The notes: generated by a model from the letters alone, not told the origin. A stretch of DNA of 64,000 bases from an uncultured Oscillibacter sp. (GCA_947365245.1 CANAWG010000008.1:57944-121943); one strand, 5' to 3'. Positions 8,339 to 17,855 are shown, numbered from the stretch's first letter. Made by a program: numbers and translations.

Positions 8339-9220
8339 TCAGAACAGCCCCACCTGGTTGGGCAGCACGTCCCCGCCGATGAAGCGCAGCTGCTGGGCGT
8401 TTTCCTCCCACAGGAGGTCCGCGATGGCCATCTTCTGGATGATGTGCTTCACCGTGGCGTCCAGGGCGGTGCCCTCGCTGTAGTCCGCCGGGAAGATGAA
8501 GTCCACCCGGCCCTTGGCCAGCAGGTCCTCCACCCCCTGGCGGTTCCCCTCCTGGTACACGGCGATGGCCTGGCCGCCGTAGGCCCGCATCATCTTCATG
8601 CAGGGCACGTCGGAGAGGCCGTCCCCCATGTAGACCATGTTGGTGAAGGGCACCCGCTTGCTGTCGTCGGGCATGGAGTCGTTGAGGGTCTTGTCGTCGG
8701 ACACGTCCAGCACGCCCTTGTTGATCCGGTAGACGAACTGGGTTTTGGCGGTGAAGTTCACCGCCAGCTTGGGCCACACCGGCACGCCGTTTTCGTCGTA
8801 GTAGAACTCGCTGGCGTAGATCTCCTTGAACGCGCCGCTGATGGCCGAGCCCTCGATGATCTCCCGCAGGCCGGAGGAGATGATGTAGTGCTCCACCTGA
8901 ACCCCCAGCTTTTCGCCGTAGTCGTTGATCCGGTCGAACCAGCCCTCCACGCCGGGGAAGAGCACGATGCTCCGCCCCTTGTCCACCAGGTCCGCCCGGG
9001 TGAACGGGAGGTTCTTTTTCTCCGCCTCCCGCAGCATGGTGTACATATAGGCGAGAATCCCGTCAATGCGGTTGCGGCGGCCGAAGCCGTTGGCCTCCGC
9101 CCAGAACTCCGCCGGGGTCATGCCCAGGCTTGGGATGAACGCGTAGTCCTGCATATCGGTGGTGCACAGGGTCTTGTCGAAGTCGTACAAAAAGGCGATG
9201 ATGGGCCGCTGCTTTTCCAT
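8339..9220 (-). CDS. HAD-superfamily phosphatase
   Basis: A 293-residue cytoplasmic hydrolase. Motif I is FLYDFDKTLCTTD (nucleophile Asp then Asp+2); motif II is the Ser in EHYIISSGL; motif IV is MVYMGDGLSDVPCMK. The overall plan resembles phosphoserine-phosphatase-like HADs, but the substrate cannot be deduced. The start at 9220 is supported by GGAGGAGGG 6-7 nt upstream. It is flanked by terminators and appears monocistronic. Confidence 0.85.
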   Translation of the reverse strand: MEKQRPIIAFLYDFDKTLCTTDMQDYAFIPSLGMTPAEFWAEANGFGRRNRIDGILAYMYTMLREAEKKNLPFTRADLVDKGRSIVLFPGVEGWFDRINDYGEKLGVQVEHYIISSGLREIIEGSAISGAFKEIYASEFYYDENGVPVWPKLAVNFTAKTQFVYRINKGVLDVSDDKTLNDSMPDDSKRVPFTNMVYMGDGLSDVPCMKMMRAYGGQAIAVYQEGNRQGVEDLLAKGRVDFIFPADYSEGTALDATVKHIIQKMAIADLLWEENAQQLRFIGGDVLPNQVGLF

Positions 9221-9237
9221 AGCTGTCCCTCCTCCGG

Positions 9238-9269
9238 AAAAAAAGCGGCTCAAAAGAGCCGCTTTTTGA
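9238..9269. terminator. bidirectional intrinsic terminator
   Basis: AAAAAGCGGCTC-AAAA-GAGCCGCTTTTT, symmetrical with A and T runs. It lies between divIVA and the HAD gene and likely ends the housekeeping operon. Confidence 0.8.
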
Positions 9270-9404
9270 GATCGTGTAATGTTGCACACTTGACGTATAG
9301 AAAAAAACAGACCTCCAGTAAAGCGGGGGAGCTCGAGGGGGCGGCGCCCGCCTCGAACCAGATCGAATGTCTGCGGATGCCCGCGCAGCGGGCGTTCGCG
9401 CCGC

Positions 9405-9438
9405 GAAGCGGCAGGTTTTCAAAACGATGTGCGTTTTG
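9405..9438 (-). terminator. hairpin downstream of divIVA
   Basis: GGTTTTCAAAACG and CGTTTTGAAAACC form a 13-bp stem immediately after the divIVA stop codon. The 9270-9404 spacer has further GC hairpins and no gene. Confidence 0.5.
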
Positions 9439-9453
9439 AAAACCGAGACATTT

Positions 9454-10185
9454 TTAATTTCCGCTGGTGTAGTTGGGGCCGAACTTCAGATCGTCCAGCT
9501 TGTCGAACTTGATGCGCCGGGTGCTCCCCAGCTCCTCCGCCGGCTCCCTGGCAAAGGGGTCCCCCTCGGGATAGGGGTCCTCCGCCGGGGCGGACGATGC
9601 CGCGGGGGGAATCTCCACAGGGGCTGCCGGGGCCTCCGCCGCCTCCGGAGCGGTCTCCGGCTGGGCGGGAATCTCCTGGACAGAGGCTGCCGCGTCCTCC
9701 GCGATCTCCTGGACCGCCGGCACGGGGACGTCCACCGGCAGCTGGGGCAGCTCCTTGAGGAAGTCCAGCTCCTTATGGCAGACCCTCTCCACGGCGGCGA
9801 TGAACTGGGCCAGCTCCTGCTGTCCCCGGCGCAGACGGCTCTCCGCCGCCTCCACCTCCTGCTGAATCTGGCCGATGCGGTCCCGGGCGTCCGTCTCCGC
9901 CTGGGCCAGGAGGTTGTCCCGCCGGGACTCGGCCTCCCGGACGATGGAGTCCGCCATCTTCTGGGCGGTGAGGAGGGTGGCGCGCATGGAGTCCTCCGTG
10001 GCGCGGTAGTCCTCCACCTTTTCCACCAGGACCTTCAGCTTGGCTTTCAGCGCCGCGTTCTCCTTGTACAGCGCCGTGTAGTCATCGGTGAGCTCGTCCA
10101 AAAACTCGTCCACCATGGACATGTTGTATCCGCCCATGAACCCCTTGGCAAAGGCGTGGGAGGAGACTTCCTGCGGTGTCAGCAT
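9454..10185 (-). CDS. divIVA: DivIVA-family cell division/polarity protein
   Basis: A 243-residue coiled-coil protein. The N-terminus (MLTPQEVSSHAFAKGFMGGY, then VDEFLDELTDDY) is the membrane-binding lipid motif and first coiled coil of DivIVA. A second coiled coil follows (about residues 75-130), then a Pro/Ala/Glu-rich tail ending DDLKFGPNY. It localises to curved membrane at septa and poles. It is last in the yggS-sepF-divIVA order, typical of Firmicutes division clusters. Confidence 0.93.
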   Translation of the reverse strand: MLTPQEVSSHAFAKGFMGGYNMSMVDEFLDELTDDYTALYKENAALKAKLKVLVEKVEDYRATEDSMRATLLTAQKMADSIVREAESRRDNLLAQAETDARDRIGQIQQEVEAAESRLRRGQQELAQFIAAVERVCHKELDFLKELPQLPVDVPVPAVQEIAEDAAASVQEIPAQPETAPEAAEAPAAPVEIPPAASSAPAEDPYPEGDPFAREPAEELGSTRRIKFDKLDDLKFGPNYTSGN

Positions 10186-10215
10186 TTCAGCAATACCCCC
10201 TGTCAGCGCGGCTCT

Positions 10216-10650
10216 TTAAAAATACAGGCCGTTGTTCTCCAGCTCATCAATGAGGTCGCCCTCGATGTCCACATGGTAGGGCGTGATGATGTATGTATTG
10301 GCGGCCACTTTCTTGATCTTGCCCTCGCCGGCGTAGGCGACGCCCGAGAGAAAGTCGATCAGGCGGCGGGCGATGTCCTTGTTGGTGGACTCCAGATTCA
10401 GCACCACCGTCCGCTTGTCCTTCAGGTGGTCGGCGATCTCCGAGGCGTTTTCAAACCGCTCCGGCTTCACCAGCACCACCTTCAGCTGGGTGGTGGCGTG
10501 GATGTTCACCACCTTGTTGCGGCGGTCGTCGTACTTGCCGCGGCGGTCCTCAAAGTCGTCCCGGCGGGCCGGCTCCTCGAACTCCTCAAAATCGTCGTCC
10601 TCGTCCTCGTATGGATGGGTCCACTTCTTCAGCTCGTCAATAATGCTCAT
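10216..10650 (-). CDS. sepF: cell division protein SepF
   Basis: A 144-residue protein. An acidic, Arg-rich linker (EDEDDDFEEFEEPARRDD) precedes the SepF core from about residue 60: VVLVKPERFENASEIADHLK, TVVLNLESTNKDIARRLIDF and YIITPYHVDIEGD. SepF bundles FtsZ and ties it to the membrane. It lies 30 bp upstream of divIVA. Confidence 0.95.
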   Translation of the reverse strand: MSIIDELKKWTHPYEDEDDDFEEFEEPARRDDFEDRRGKYDDRRNKVVNIHATTQLKVVLVKPERFENASEIADHLKDKRTVVLNLESTNKDIARRLIDFLSGVAYAGEGKIKKVAANTYIITPYHVDIEGDLIDELENNGLYF

Positions 10651-10742
10651 GGCAAAGCCTCCTCAGTGCGCTTACCGCGCGAGATGGTGTCTCTTTTTTT
10701 CAAAGCCCGCTCCGGGGCGGCTCTGCGCCGGGGGGAGCGCGG

Positions 10743-11438
10743 TCAGAGGGCATAGTTCCGGGCGCCGAAGATGGCGGTGCCCACCCGGACCATGGTGGCG
10801 CCGGCGCGGACGGCGTCGGCGTAGTCGCCGCTCATGCCCATGGAGAGATACTCTAGCTCATTATGGAACAATTTTTCATTGATGTCAACATAAAGTGTGT
10901 AAACTTCCTGAAAGTACCGCATATTGGCCTCCCGGTCCGCCTCCGCCGGGGGGATGGTCATGAGGCCCCGCACCCGCACGTGCCGGCGGGAGAGGGCGGC
11001 CTCCGCCGCGGCAAACACGTCGGTGGGGGCAAAGCCGCTCTTGGCCGCCTCGCCGCCCACGTTCACCTCCAGGAGGATGTCCTGGGTGAGCGCCAGCCGG
11101 GCGGCGGTTTTTTCAATCTCGTCCAGCAGGGCGAGAGAGCCCACGGACTGAATCAGGGACACGTGCCCCACCACCTTGTTGACCTTGTTGCGCTGGAGGT
11201 GGCCGATAAAGTGCAGCGGCGCGCCGTCGTAGGCGTGCTCGGAGAGCTTTTGCACCATCTCCTGCACCCGGTTCTCCCCCAGGGCGTCGACGCCGGCGGC
11301 AATGGCCTCCCGGCAGGCGTTAGCGTCATTCATCTTGCTGGCTCCCACCAGGAGGATCTCCTCCGGCCTCCGGCCGGCGGCCCTGGCGGCCTCCGCCAGC
11401 TCCGCCCGCACCCGGGCGATGTTCTCCGCAATGGACAT
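10743..11438 (-). CDS. yggS: YggS-type pyridoxal phosphate homeostasis protein
   Basis: A 231-residue single-domain PLP-binding protein of the fold-III alanine racemase type. The PLP lysine is K35 in LVGASKMN. Other conserved blocks are LGENRVQEMVQK, HFIGHLQRNKV, LEVNVGGEAAKSGF and SMGMSGDYADAVRAGATMVRVG. It buffers vitamin B6 rather than catalysing a known reaction. The position before sepF is the standard ylmE place in Firmicutes. Confidence 0.95.
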   Translation of the reverse strand: MSIAENIARVRAELAEAARAAGRRPEEILLVGASKMNDANACREAIAAGVDALGENRVQEMVQKLSEHAYDGAPLHFIGHLQRNKVNKVVGHVSLIQSVGSLALLDEIEKTAARLALTQDILLEVNVGGEAAKSGFAPTDVFAAAEAALSRRHVRVRGLMTIPPAEADREANMRYFQEVYTLYVDINEKLFHNELEYLSMGMSGDYADAVRAGATMVRVGTAIFGARNYAL

Positions 11439-11462
11439 GGGCCCACCCCTTTTCTCTAAAAA

Positions 11463-12713
11463 TTATCCCACGACTTTCCCGTCGAAGAGATCTCTTGCCG
11501 TGACGATGACCTCGTCCCCGGCGCGGAAGACCCGCTTTCTCTCCGTGGAGGCGCCCTGGACCAGGACGAAGCCCTCCCCGGTGTAGAGCACCTCCACCGG
11601 CTTGAAGACGGCCTTTACCCCCACCAGGCAGTACACGCCGGTGGTCTGGACCTCCGTCACCGTGCCGTCCTCCCCCTTGGCGGGCCACGGGACCACTCGT
11701 AAAGACTCCTGGGGCACCCGGATGCCGGTCATGGTGTTCAGAATGACCTCCGCGGTCTGCTGGCGCAGCAGCGTCAGCTGGGCCAGATCGTACTTGCCCC
11801 GGAAGACCACCACGGACCGGCCGTTCTCCTCCCAGCCCACGGACTGGATGGTCACGTCCAGATCCCGGGCCACGTCCTTGGAAAACCGCAGGGAGATGTC
11901 CCCGGCCTCCCGGATGGATTTGATCTCACTGCTGCGCAGGGAGGCGGCGTAGTACCACTCGTCCCCCAGGATCAGCTTTCCCACGTGGGAGGTGACGGCG
12001 CTGTCCGGCTGGAGGGCGCTGAGCTGGGAGGGGGAGAGCTCCAGGACGCTCTCCGGCGTCAGCACGGTCTCGTAGCCGTCCACCACGGCGGAGTACAGAC
12101 CCGACGCGGGGGCCGTGATCCGGCGGGTGGACCCCGCCGACTGGCGGCGCAGGTCCTGGAGCTCCCGCCGCAGTTCCTCCAGCTGCGATTCCGGATCGCC
12201 GCCGGAATAGGTGTAGTCCTGCTTGATGACCAGCGCCCGCAGCTCGCTGCCGCGGCTGGCCACCGTGTCCAGCCGGCCCACCGCCAGGGCGGCGCGCACC
12301 GCCAGCAGGTCCTGGGTGATCTGGCTGTCCAGCTTGGCGGAGGCCTCATAGCTGAGGGAGGCGCTCTGGACGTACTCCAGCTGACCGATCCTGGCTTCCA
12401 GGGCGTCGATCTCGCTCTGGCGGTCCAAGGAGGCCTGGTCGGCGTAGACGGAGGCCACCGTGCCGCCCCGGCTGACCCGCTCCCCCTCGGACCGGCTCAG
12501 CCGCAGCAGGCCGCCGGCGTCGTCCTCCAGCACCTGCTCGCTGCGCACCACGTAGCCGGAGGTCTCCACGGTCTCGTCCACCGTGTAGCCGTAGGCCACG
12601 GTGGTGGTGAGGGGGTCGTCCAGGTAGCGCAGGGACTGGTAGCCGAAGTAGACCGCCACGCCCAGGCACACCAGGAGCATCAATAATCTGGTTATGAAAG
12701 AGGTGCTTTTCAT
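11463..12713 (-). CDS. HlyD-like membrane fusion protein (division-cluster type)
   Basis: A 416-residue protein with one N-terminal membrane segment (residues 8-26), then a split lipoyl-like beta barrel (YVVRSEQVLEDDAGGLLRL, EGERVSRGGTVASVYAD) around a coiled coil (about 105-185). This is the layout of HlyD-type adaptors. No partner ABC or RND gene is nearby. It sits between hfq and yggS as in related Clostridia, so a division or envelope role is as likely as export. Confidence 0.75.
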   Translation of the reverse strand: MKSTSFITRLLMLLVCLGVAVYFGYQSLRYLDDPLTTTVAYGYTVDETVETSGYVVRSEQVLEDDAGGLLRLSRSEGERVSRGGTVASVYADQASLDRQSEIDALEARIGQLEYVQSASLSYEASAKLDSQITQDLLAVRAALAVGRLDTVASRGSELRALVIKQDYTYSGGDPESQLEELRRELQDLRRQSAGSTRRITAPASGLYSAVVDGYETVLTPESVLELSPSQLSALQPDSAVTSHVGKLILGDEWYYAASLRSSEIKSIREAGDISLRFSKDVARDLDVTIQSVGWEENGRSVVVFRGKYDLAQLTLLRQQTAEVILNTMTGIRVPQESLRVVPWPAKGEDGTVTEVQTTGVYCLVGVKAVFKPVEVLYTGEGFVLVQGASTERKRVFRAGDEVIVTARDLFDGKVVG

Positions 12714-12753
12714 AGAAAACTCCTTGGGTTCCGCCGATGTGTTCCGAAGGCTG

Positions 12754-12984
12754 TCAGGCCTCCGCCTCCGCCAGGTCCACGGGTCTTGCCGGTGCGATGG
12801 TGGAGATGGCGTGCTTGTAGATCACCTGCTGCCGGCCGTCGCTGTCCAGCACCACCACAAAGGCGTCAAAGCCCGTGATGGTGCCCCGCATCTGGAAGCC
12901 GTTCATCAAGAACATGGTGACCGGGAGCTTGTCCCGTCTGGCTCTGAGGAGAAAGAGGTCCTGTAAATTGGCTTTTGTCTGCAT
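12754..12984 (-). CDS. hfq: RNA chaperone Hfq
   Basis: A 76-residue protein with the Sm1 motif ([20 protein letters not shown], then [18 protein letters not shown]) and the Sm2 motif YKHAISTI. It is a hexameric RNA chaperone. The start at 12984 (MQTKANLQD) has AAGGAG 9 nt upstream and is preferred over the longer frame. It follows miaA, the conserved miaA-hfq pairing. Confidence 0.96.
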   Translation of the reverse strand: MQTKANLQDLFLLRARRDKLPVTMFLMNGFQMRGTITGFDAFVVVLDSDGRQQVIYKHAISTIAPARPVDLAEAEA

Positions 12985-13042
12985 ACTGTCCGCTCCTTTT
13001 TTCTTTGTGGCGGACAAGCTCTATGTACGGTCCGCCCTGTAC

Positions 13043-13987
13043 CTAGGATACGCCGGCGGCGGACAGGATTTCCGTCGAAATTCGTAGGGCTTTCGCAAAA
13101 TCCCGCTCTTTTTCCCAATAGATCCAGTGGACGTCCGGATTTCGCCGCAGCCACGTCAGCTGCCGCTTGGCGTACTGCCGGGTGCGGAGCTTCACCTCCG
13201 CGATGGCCTCCGCCTCCGTGCGGGAGCCGTCCAGCACCCCCAGGAACTCCTTGTAGCCGATGGCCTGCATACAGGTGGCGTCCCGGGGCAGCCGGCGCCG
13301 CAGCAGGGACCGGGCCTCCTCCAGAAGCCCCGCCTCCGCCATGGCGTCCACCCGGCGGTCGATGAGGGCCTTCATGTCCTCCCGGTTGGCGAACTGGAGA
13401 CCGATCCACACGGCGTCGTACCGGGGCGGCAGGGCGCGGGTTTCCTCGTTGTGGGCGGTGATGGTCTTTCCCGTCTCCAGGTAGACCTCCAGCGCCCGGA
13501 GAATGCGCTTTTCGTCCGACGGGTGGAGCCGGGCGGCGGATGCCGGGTCCGCCCGCCGGAGCTCTTCCAGCAGGGGGGCGGCGCCCTCCCGCTCCAGCCG
13601 CCGCTGAAGCTGCCGCCGGACCTCGCCGCCGGCGGCGCCGGGGGCGAAGCCGTGGCCCCGGATGACGGCGTCCAGCCACAGCCCGGTGCCCCCCACCAGA
13701 ATGGGGCGCTTCCCCCGGGCGAGAATATCGTCGATGATGGGGATGGCGGTCTGGGCGTACCGGGCGGCGGACCACCGCTCCTCCACCTCCGCCACGGCCA
13801 CCATGTGGTGGGGGACGCCGTCCATCTCCGCTTCCGTGGGGGCGGCGGTGCCGATGGTGAGCCCCTTGTAGATCTGCATGGAGTCGGCGGAGACCACCTC
13901 TCCGTCATAGCGCTTGGCCAGCAGAACCCCCAGGGTGGTCTTGCCGCAGGCGGTGGGGCCCACGACGCAGATGACCGGGCCGGCCAT
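13043..13987 (-). CDS. miaA: tRNA dimethylallyltransferase MiaA
   Basis: Adds the dimethylallyl group to A37 of tRNAs reading UNN codons. The 314 residues hold the P-loop GPTACGKTT near the N-terminus, SADSMQIYKGLTIGTA, and GGTGLWLDAVIRG. The C-terminal ends with an IYWEKE block. The ATG at 13987 shares its A with the stop of the upstream flavoprotein gene, a coupled junction; a TTG one codon earlier is the alternative. MiaB, which acts on the MiaA product, is encoded further upstream in the same run. Confidence 0.96.
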   Translation of the reverse strand: MAGPVICVVGPTACGKTTLGVLLAKRYDGEVVSADSMQIYKGLTIGTAAPTEAEMDGVPHHMVAVAEVEERWSAARYAQTAIPIIDDILARGKRPILVGGTGLWLDAVIRGHGFAPGAAGGEVRRQLQRRLEREGAAPLLEELRRADPASAARLHPSDEKRILRALEVYLETGKTITAHNEETRALPPRYDAVWIGLQFANREDMKALIDRRVDAMAEAGLLEEARSLLRRRLPRDATCMQAIGYKEFLGVLDGSRTEAEAIAEVKLRTRQYAKRQLTWLRRNPDVHWIYWEKERDFAKALRISTEILSAAGVS

Positions 13988-14577
13988 CAAAACACCCGGC
14001 CCAGGGCCCGGGCCCGCTCACAGGCGTCCGCCAGGATGGAGGGGACCTGCGCCGGGTCCACGTCCAGCCCGCCGGCGAAGACATAGTCAAACCGGGGGAT
14101 GCCGAACATGGCGCACAGCTGCTTCCAATAGAGGACGCCCAGACTCTCGGGGCGTTCGAAGTCCCCGCCGGTGGTGAGGAAGAGGAGGCGGGAGGCCCGG
14201 CAGTCCCCGTGGCAGCCGTCGGACTCGTAGTGGTAGCAGAGGCCGCAGACGGAGATATGCTCGATGTAGACCCGCAGGAGGGCGGGGAAGCTCAGGTCCC
14301 AGAAAGGGGCGGCCACGACGATCTTGTCCGCCTGCCGGAACTGCCGGGCCAGATCGAACGCCGCTCCACCGAAGTCCCCGGCCCGGGCCAGGGCGTCCCG
14401 CCGGTCCAGGGCGGCGGGGAGAAAGGGGCGGATGTCCAGGGATTCCAGAGAGACGGTCTCAACCTGCGCCGCCGGACAGGTCTCCCGGAGGGAATCGAAA
14501 AAGGCATCCGCCAGGCGGCGGGTGCGGGACGCCGTGCCCCGCTGGCTGACGCAGCCGTCGATGTAGAGAAGTTTCAT
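13987..14577 (-). CDS. flavodoxin-fold NAD(P)H:FMN oxidoreductase
   Basis: A 196-residue protein with the flavodoxin-like N-terminus (LLYIDGCVSQRGTASRTRRLADAF) and the loop APFWDLSFPALLRVYIEHISVCG of NADPH-dependent FMN reductases/NAD(P)H dehydrogenases. CGLCYHYESDGCHGDC adds four Cys, so metal or disulfide chemistry is possible. It lies between DUF6440 and miaA with 1-bp gaps. Physiological electron acceptor unknown. Confidence 0.75.
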   Translation of the reverse strand: MKLLYIDGCVSQRGTASRTRRLADAFFDSLRETCPAAQVETVSLESLDIRPFLPAALDRRDALARAGDFGGAAFDLARQFRQADKIVVAAPFWDLSFPALLRVYIEHISVCGLCYHYESDGCHGDCRASRLLFLTTGGDFERPESLGVLYWKQLCAMFGIPRFDYVFAGGLDVDPAQVPSILADACERARALGRVF

Positions 14578-14578
14578 A

Positions 14579-14770
14579 TCAGTCCTCGTCCAGTACGGTG
14601 GTGATGATGGGGCGCCCCTCCCGGTCCAGCAGGGGCGTCAGGCCCCCGGCGTTGGCGGACTGGTGGAAGAGGTAGTTCACCCCGGTCTGCCGGTCCACCA
14701 GGACCTTGGTCTCCGTGCCAAAGGTACTTTGGCTGTACTGCTCCAGAAAACGATGGTCTTTCTTTGCCAT
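14579..14770 (-). CDS. DUF6440-like small protein
   Basis: A 63-residue protein ending GVNYLFHQSANAGGLTPLLD then REGRPII, the signature of the small DUF6440 family, whose function is not known. It sits between mutL and the flavoprotein gene, separated from the latter by 1 bp, so it is co-expressed with the mismatch-repair and tRNA-modification run. Confidence 0.75.
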   Translation of the reverse strand: MAKKDHRFLEQYSQSTFGTETKVLVDRQTGVNYLFHQSANAGGLTPLLDREGRPIITTVLDED

Positions 14771-14810
14771 ATACTGCTCCTCTCAGGGTCCGGGGGACGA
14801 AGTCCCCTCT

Positions 14811-16808
14811 TTAACTTCGCTTGAACATCTTCTCCAGCTCGTGCTTTGTCAGCTTCACCGCCACGGGACGGCCGTGGGGGCAGTACCGGACCTCGCCCCG
14901 CTGGACCTTTTCCACCAGCACCCGCAGTTCCGCCGGATCGCTGGTCCAGCCGCCCTTGATGGCGGCCTTGCAGGCCATGGTATGCAGCAGATTCTCCCGG
15001 CGTTCCTCCGGGGAGCGGCCCGTGCGCAGGTTTTCCGCCAGCTCCTCCAGCGTGGAGGAGACGCCGGACGCGTCGATGTCCGCCGGGACCTCCCGCACCA
15101 GCACCGACCCGCCGCCGAAGTCCTCGCAGCCAAAGCCCAGCTGCTCCAAGAGGGGCAGGTTCTCCAGCAGCAGCGCCCCGTCCTCCCGGCTTACTTCCGC
15201 CGCCACGGGCTGGAGCAGCGTCTGGCGCATGGGGGGCGCCTCCGCCGCTTTCAGCCGGTCAAAGTTCACCCGCTCGTGGGCGGCGTGCTTGTCGATGAGA
15301 TAGACGCAGCCGTCCGCGCTCTCGCAGACGATGTAGGTGCGGAGCACCTCCCCAGCGATGCGCCAGGGGGCCTCCTCCGTCTCCAGGGCCTGCTGGCCGG
15401 GAAGCTCCGCCGCCGTCTGCCGCTCCGCCGGAATGGCGGGCACCGGGGGCTGCCGGGGCGGCTCCTGCGCCGCCGGGAGCTCCGGGGCGTTCGCCGCCGG
15501 GGCGGCGTGCGTCTCCTGCCGGGGGGGACGGGAAACGACCGAGGGCGGCGCGCCGAAGCTGCCTCGGCCCGGGGCGGCGCTTTGACCGGGCGCGTCGGCG
15601 GCGCCGCGGGCGGTGCGGTAGACCATGCCGCCCTGGCTGTCGGAGACCCTGACGGAGGACTTTTGCTCCGTGTTCCAGCCGGGACGGGGCTTTTTCTCCG
15701 CCTCGGGGGACGCGCCCTGCTGGCGGTAGGTCCTGGCGTCCATGGTCTGGAAGAAATCTCCCCGGGGGTTCGCCGCCGTCTCCGCCGCCGGGGCCGGGGC
15801 GGCGGGAGCGCCCTGGCGGGCCAGGCCGTCCAGCACGGTGTGGTACACCGCGTCGAAGACCTCCCGCTCCCGGGCGAACTTCACCTGGGTCTTGGCGGGG
15901 TGGACGTTGACGTCCACCTGGGCCGGCGGCAGCGTCACAAACAGCACGCAGCCGGGGAATTTCCCTTTCATGATCTGATTGCGGTAGCCCTCCTCCAGCG
16001 CCGCCGTCAGCAGCTGGGACTTGATGAAGCGGCCGTTGACGAAGAACACCTGCATGGACCGGGAGCCCCGGCCCTGGAGGGGGGCGGTGACAAAGCCGGA
16101 GACGGATATCTCCCCGCCCCGGCCCTCCACGCCCACCAGCCCCCGGGCGAAGTCCCGGCCCAGGGCGGCGTAGACGGCGGAGACCGGCTTTCCGTCCCCG
16201 GGGGTGTGGAGGGATTCCACGCCGTCCTTGGTGAACTTGAAGGAGACGTCCGGATGGGACAGGGCCAGGTGCTGCATGAGGCCCGCCACGGCGGCGGTCT
16301 CGGCGCTGTCCCTGCGCATGAATTTCAGCCGGGCGGGGGTGTTGAAGAAGAGGTCCCGCACGGAGATGACGGTGCCCTCCGCCGTCCCGGCCTCCTCCAC
16401 CGCTCCAGGGGCACCCCCCTCCAGGCGCAGCGCCGCGCCGCCGAGGGCCCCCCGCTGCCGGGTGAGGATCTCCACCCGGCTGACGGCGGCGATGGCCGCC
16501 AGGGCCTCCCCCCGGAAGCCCAGGGTGCCGATATGCCCCAGGTCCTCCGGCGTGCGGAGCTTGCTGGTGGCGTGGCGGAGGAAGGCGGTGGGCAGCTGGT
16601 CGGGGGCGATGCCGCAGCCGTTGTCGCTGACGCGGATCAGGCCCATGCCGCCCCGGCGGATCTCCACCGCCACGGCGGAGCAGCCGGCGTCAAGGGCGTT
16701 CTCCACCAGCTCCTTTACCACGCTGGCGGGGCGCTCCACCACCTCGCCGGCGGCAATCAGGTCGGCCACATGGGGCTCCAGTTGGCGGATTTGGGGCATG
16801 GGGGACAC
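14811..16808 (-). CDS. mutL: DNA mismatch repair protein MutL
   Basis: A 665-residue protein. The N-terminal GHKL ATPase shows ENALDAGC, DNGCGI, GFRGEAL and GTVISVRDLFFNTPARLKF. A long Pro/Ala-rich linker (about 335-465) follows, then the dimerisation domain. DKHAAHERVNFD is a variant of the DQHA(X)2E(X)4E nuclease motif with Asp in the last place, and CPHGRPVAV matches the zinc-binding block. This suggests an endonuclease-type MutL, as expected in a bacterium without MutH. The last acidic residue is conservative but atypical. Confidence 0.96.
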   Translation of the reverse strand: MSPMPQIRQLEPHVADLIAAGEVVERPASVVKELVENALDAGCSAVAVEIRRGGMGLIRVSDNGCGIAPDQLPTAFLRHATSKLRTPEDLGHIGTLGFRGEALAAIAAVSRVEILTRQRGALGGAALRLEGGAPGAVEEAGTAEGTVISVRDLFFNTPARLKFMRRDSAETAAVAGLMQHLALSHPDVSFKFTKDGVESLHTPGDGKPVSAVYAALGRDFARGLVGVEGRGGEISVSGFVTAPLQGRGSRSMQVFFVNGRFIKSQLLTAALEEGYRNQIMKGKFPGCVLFVTLPPAQVDVNVHPAKTQVKFAREREVFDAVYHTVLDGLARQGAPAAPAPAAETAANPRGDFFQTMDARTYRQQGASPEAEKKPRPGWNTEQKSSVRVSDSQGGMVYRTARGAADAPGQSAAPGRGSFGAPPSVVSRPPRQETHAAPAANAPELPAAQEPPRQPPVPAIPAERQTAAELPGQQALETEEAPWRIAGEVLRTYIVCESADGCVYLIDKHAAHERVNFDRLKAAEAPPMRQTLLQPVAAEVSREDGALLLENLPLLEQLGFGCEDFGGGSVLVREVPADIDASGVSSTLEELAENLRTGRSPEERRENLLHTMACKAAIKGGWTSDPAELRVLVEKVQRGEVRYCPHGRPVAVKLTKHELEKMFKRS

Positions 16809-16893
16809 CTCCTTGTAACATTCGGGGGATTTTCGGGGATGAGCGGGCCGCCGGGGCGGCCGGGAGGAATCGACCCGGCCGGGGGTCCGGGCC

Positions 16894-17805
16894 CTACAGC
16901 AGCACCGAGGCGATCAGGGGAATGGTGACGATGGAAGCCGCCGTGGTCAAAAGCGTCGCCTGGGCCATGGTCTCCTTGTCCCCGCCGTACTCCAGGCACA
17001 GCATACTGCCGTTGATGGCCGCGGGCATGGCCATCTCAATGACCACAATGCCCAGCAGCGTGGGATCCAGATGCAGGGGCTGGAGAATGAAATACAACAC
17101 CGCCGGCAGCACCAGCAGCCGCAGAACGGACAGACACCAAAGCCGGGGGGACTTGAACACCTGCCCCACCGGCAGTCCCGCCAGTAGTGAGCCCACCACC
17201 AGCAGCGAAAGCGGCACCGTCACATTTCCCACGAAGGAAAGGCACTCCCCCACGATGGCCGGGGGACGCAGACGGGTCAGGGCGAAGAACAGCCCCAGCA
17301 CGGCGGAGACGGTGCAGGGGGTCAGCAGCTGCTTCCACTGGAAGCGCTTGGCCCCCACCAGCATCAGCGGACCCAGGGTGTAGGACAGGAGGTTGAAAGG
17401 AATGACCAGAATCACGGCGTAGAAGAGGGCGCCGGGGCCGAAGAGGGCCGTCACCACCGGATAGCCGATGAAAGCGGTGTTGCCGAAGACCAGGCAGAAG
17501 CGCCACACGCCCTTTTGCCCCGGCGTGCCCCCCAGCAGGCGGGGGGCCGTCAGGGAGAAAGCAAACTCCAGCAGGTAGAATACCGCCGCCACTTTCAGGA
17601 CCGCCAAGACCTCCGACGGCTCCGGCAGGGCGTCCCCGGTGATGACCGAGGAGACGATCATGGCGGGCATGGTGATGTTCAGGATGAGCTTGGAAAGCCG
17701 CTGGTCCGTCTCGGTGTTGAAGTATCCCAGGCGGTGGGCCAGAATGCCCATGGCGATGGCGAACAGAATCACCAGCATCTGCATAAGGGTGTCAAAAAAA
17801 CTCAT
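16894..17805 (-). CDS. AEC-family (auxin efflux carrier-like) transporter
   Basis: A 303-residue polytopic protein with about ten membrane segments. Characteristic blocks are LGYFNTETDQRLSKLILNIT, PAMIVSSVITG, FGNTAFIGYPVV and a C-terminal half repeating the fold. The family exports or exchanges organic anions (malate and similar); the substrate is unknown here. The ATG at 17805 is chosen over a much longer frame that runs back into the CPBP gene. Confidence 0.85.
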   Translation of the reverse strand: MSFFDTLMQMLVILFAIAMGILAHRLGYFNTETDQRLSKLILNITMPAMIVSSVITGDALPEPSEVLAVLKVAAVFYLLEFAFSLTAPRLLGGTPGQKGVWRFCLVFGNTAFIGYPVVTALFGPGALFYAVILVIPFNLLSYTLGPLMLVGAKRFQWKQLLTPCTVSAVLGLFFALTRLRPPAIVGECLSFVGNVTVPLSLLVVGSLLAGLPVGQVFKSPRLWCLSVLRLLVLPAVLYFILQPLHLDPTLLGIVVIEMAMPAAINGSMLCLEYGGDKETMAQATLLTTAASIVTIPLIASVLL

Positions 17806-17855
17806 GGTATCTCTCGTTTCTCTTTTCTCGGGATTTTTTGGGGGACCGCGGCGCC

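Noticed and set aside
9318..9362. A tRNA-like look (GGTTCGAGGCGGG on the minus strand).
   Set aside because: No acceptor stem, anticodon arm or D arm can be formed around it; it is part of a GC hairpin.
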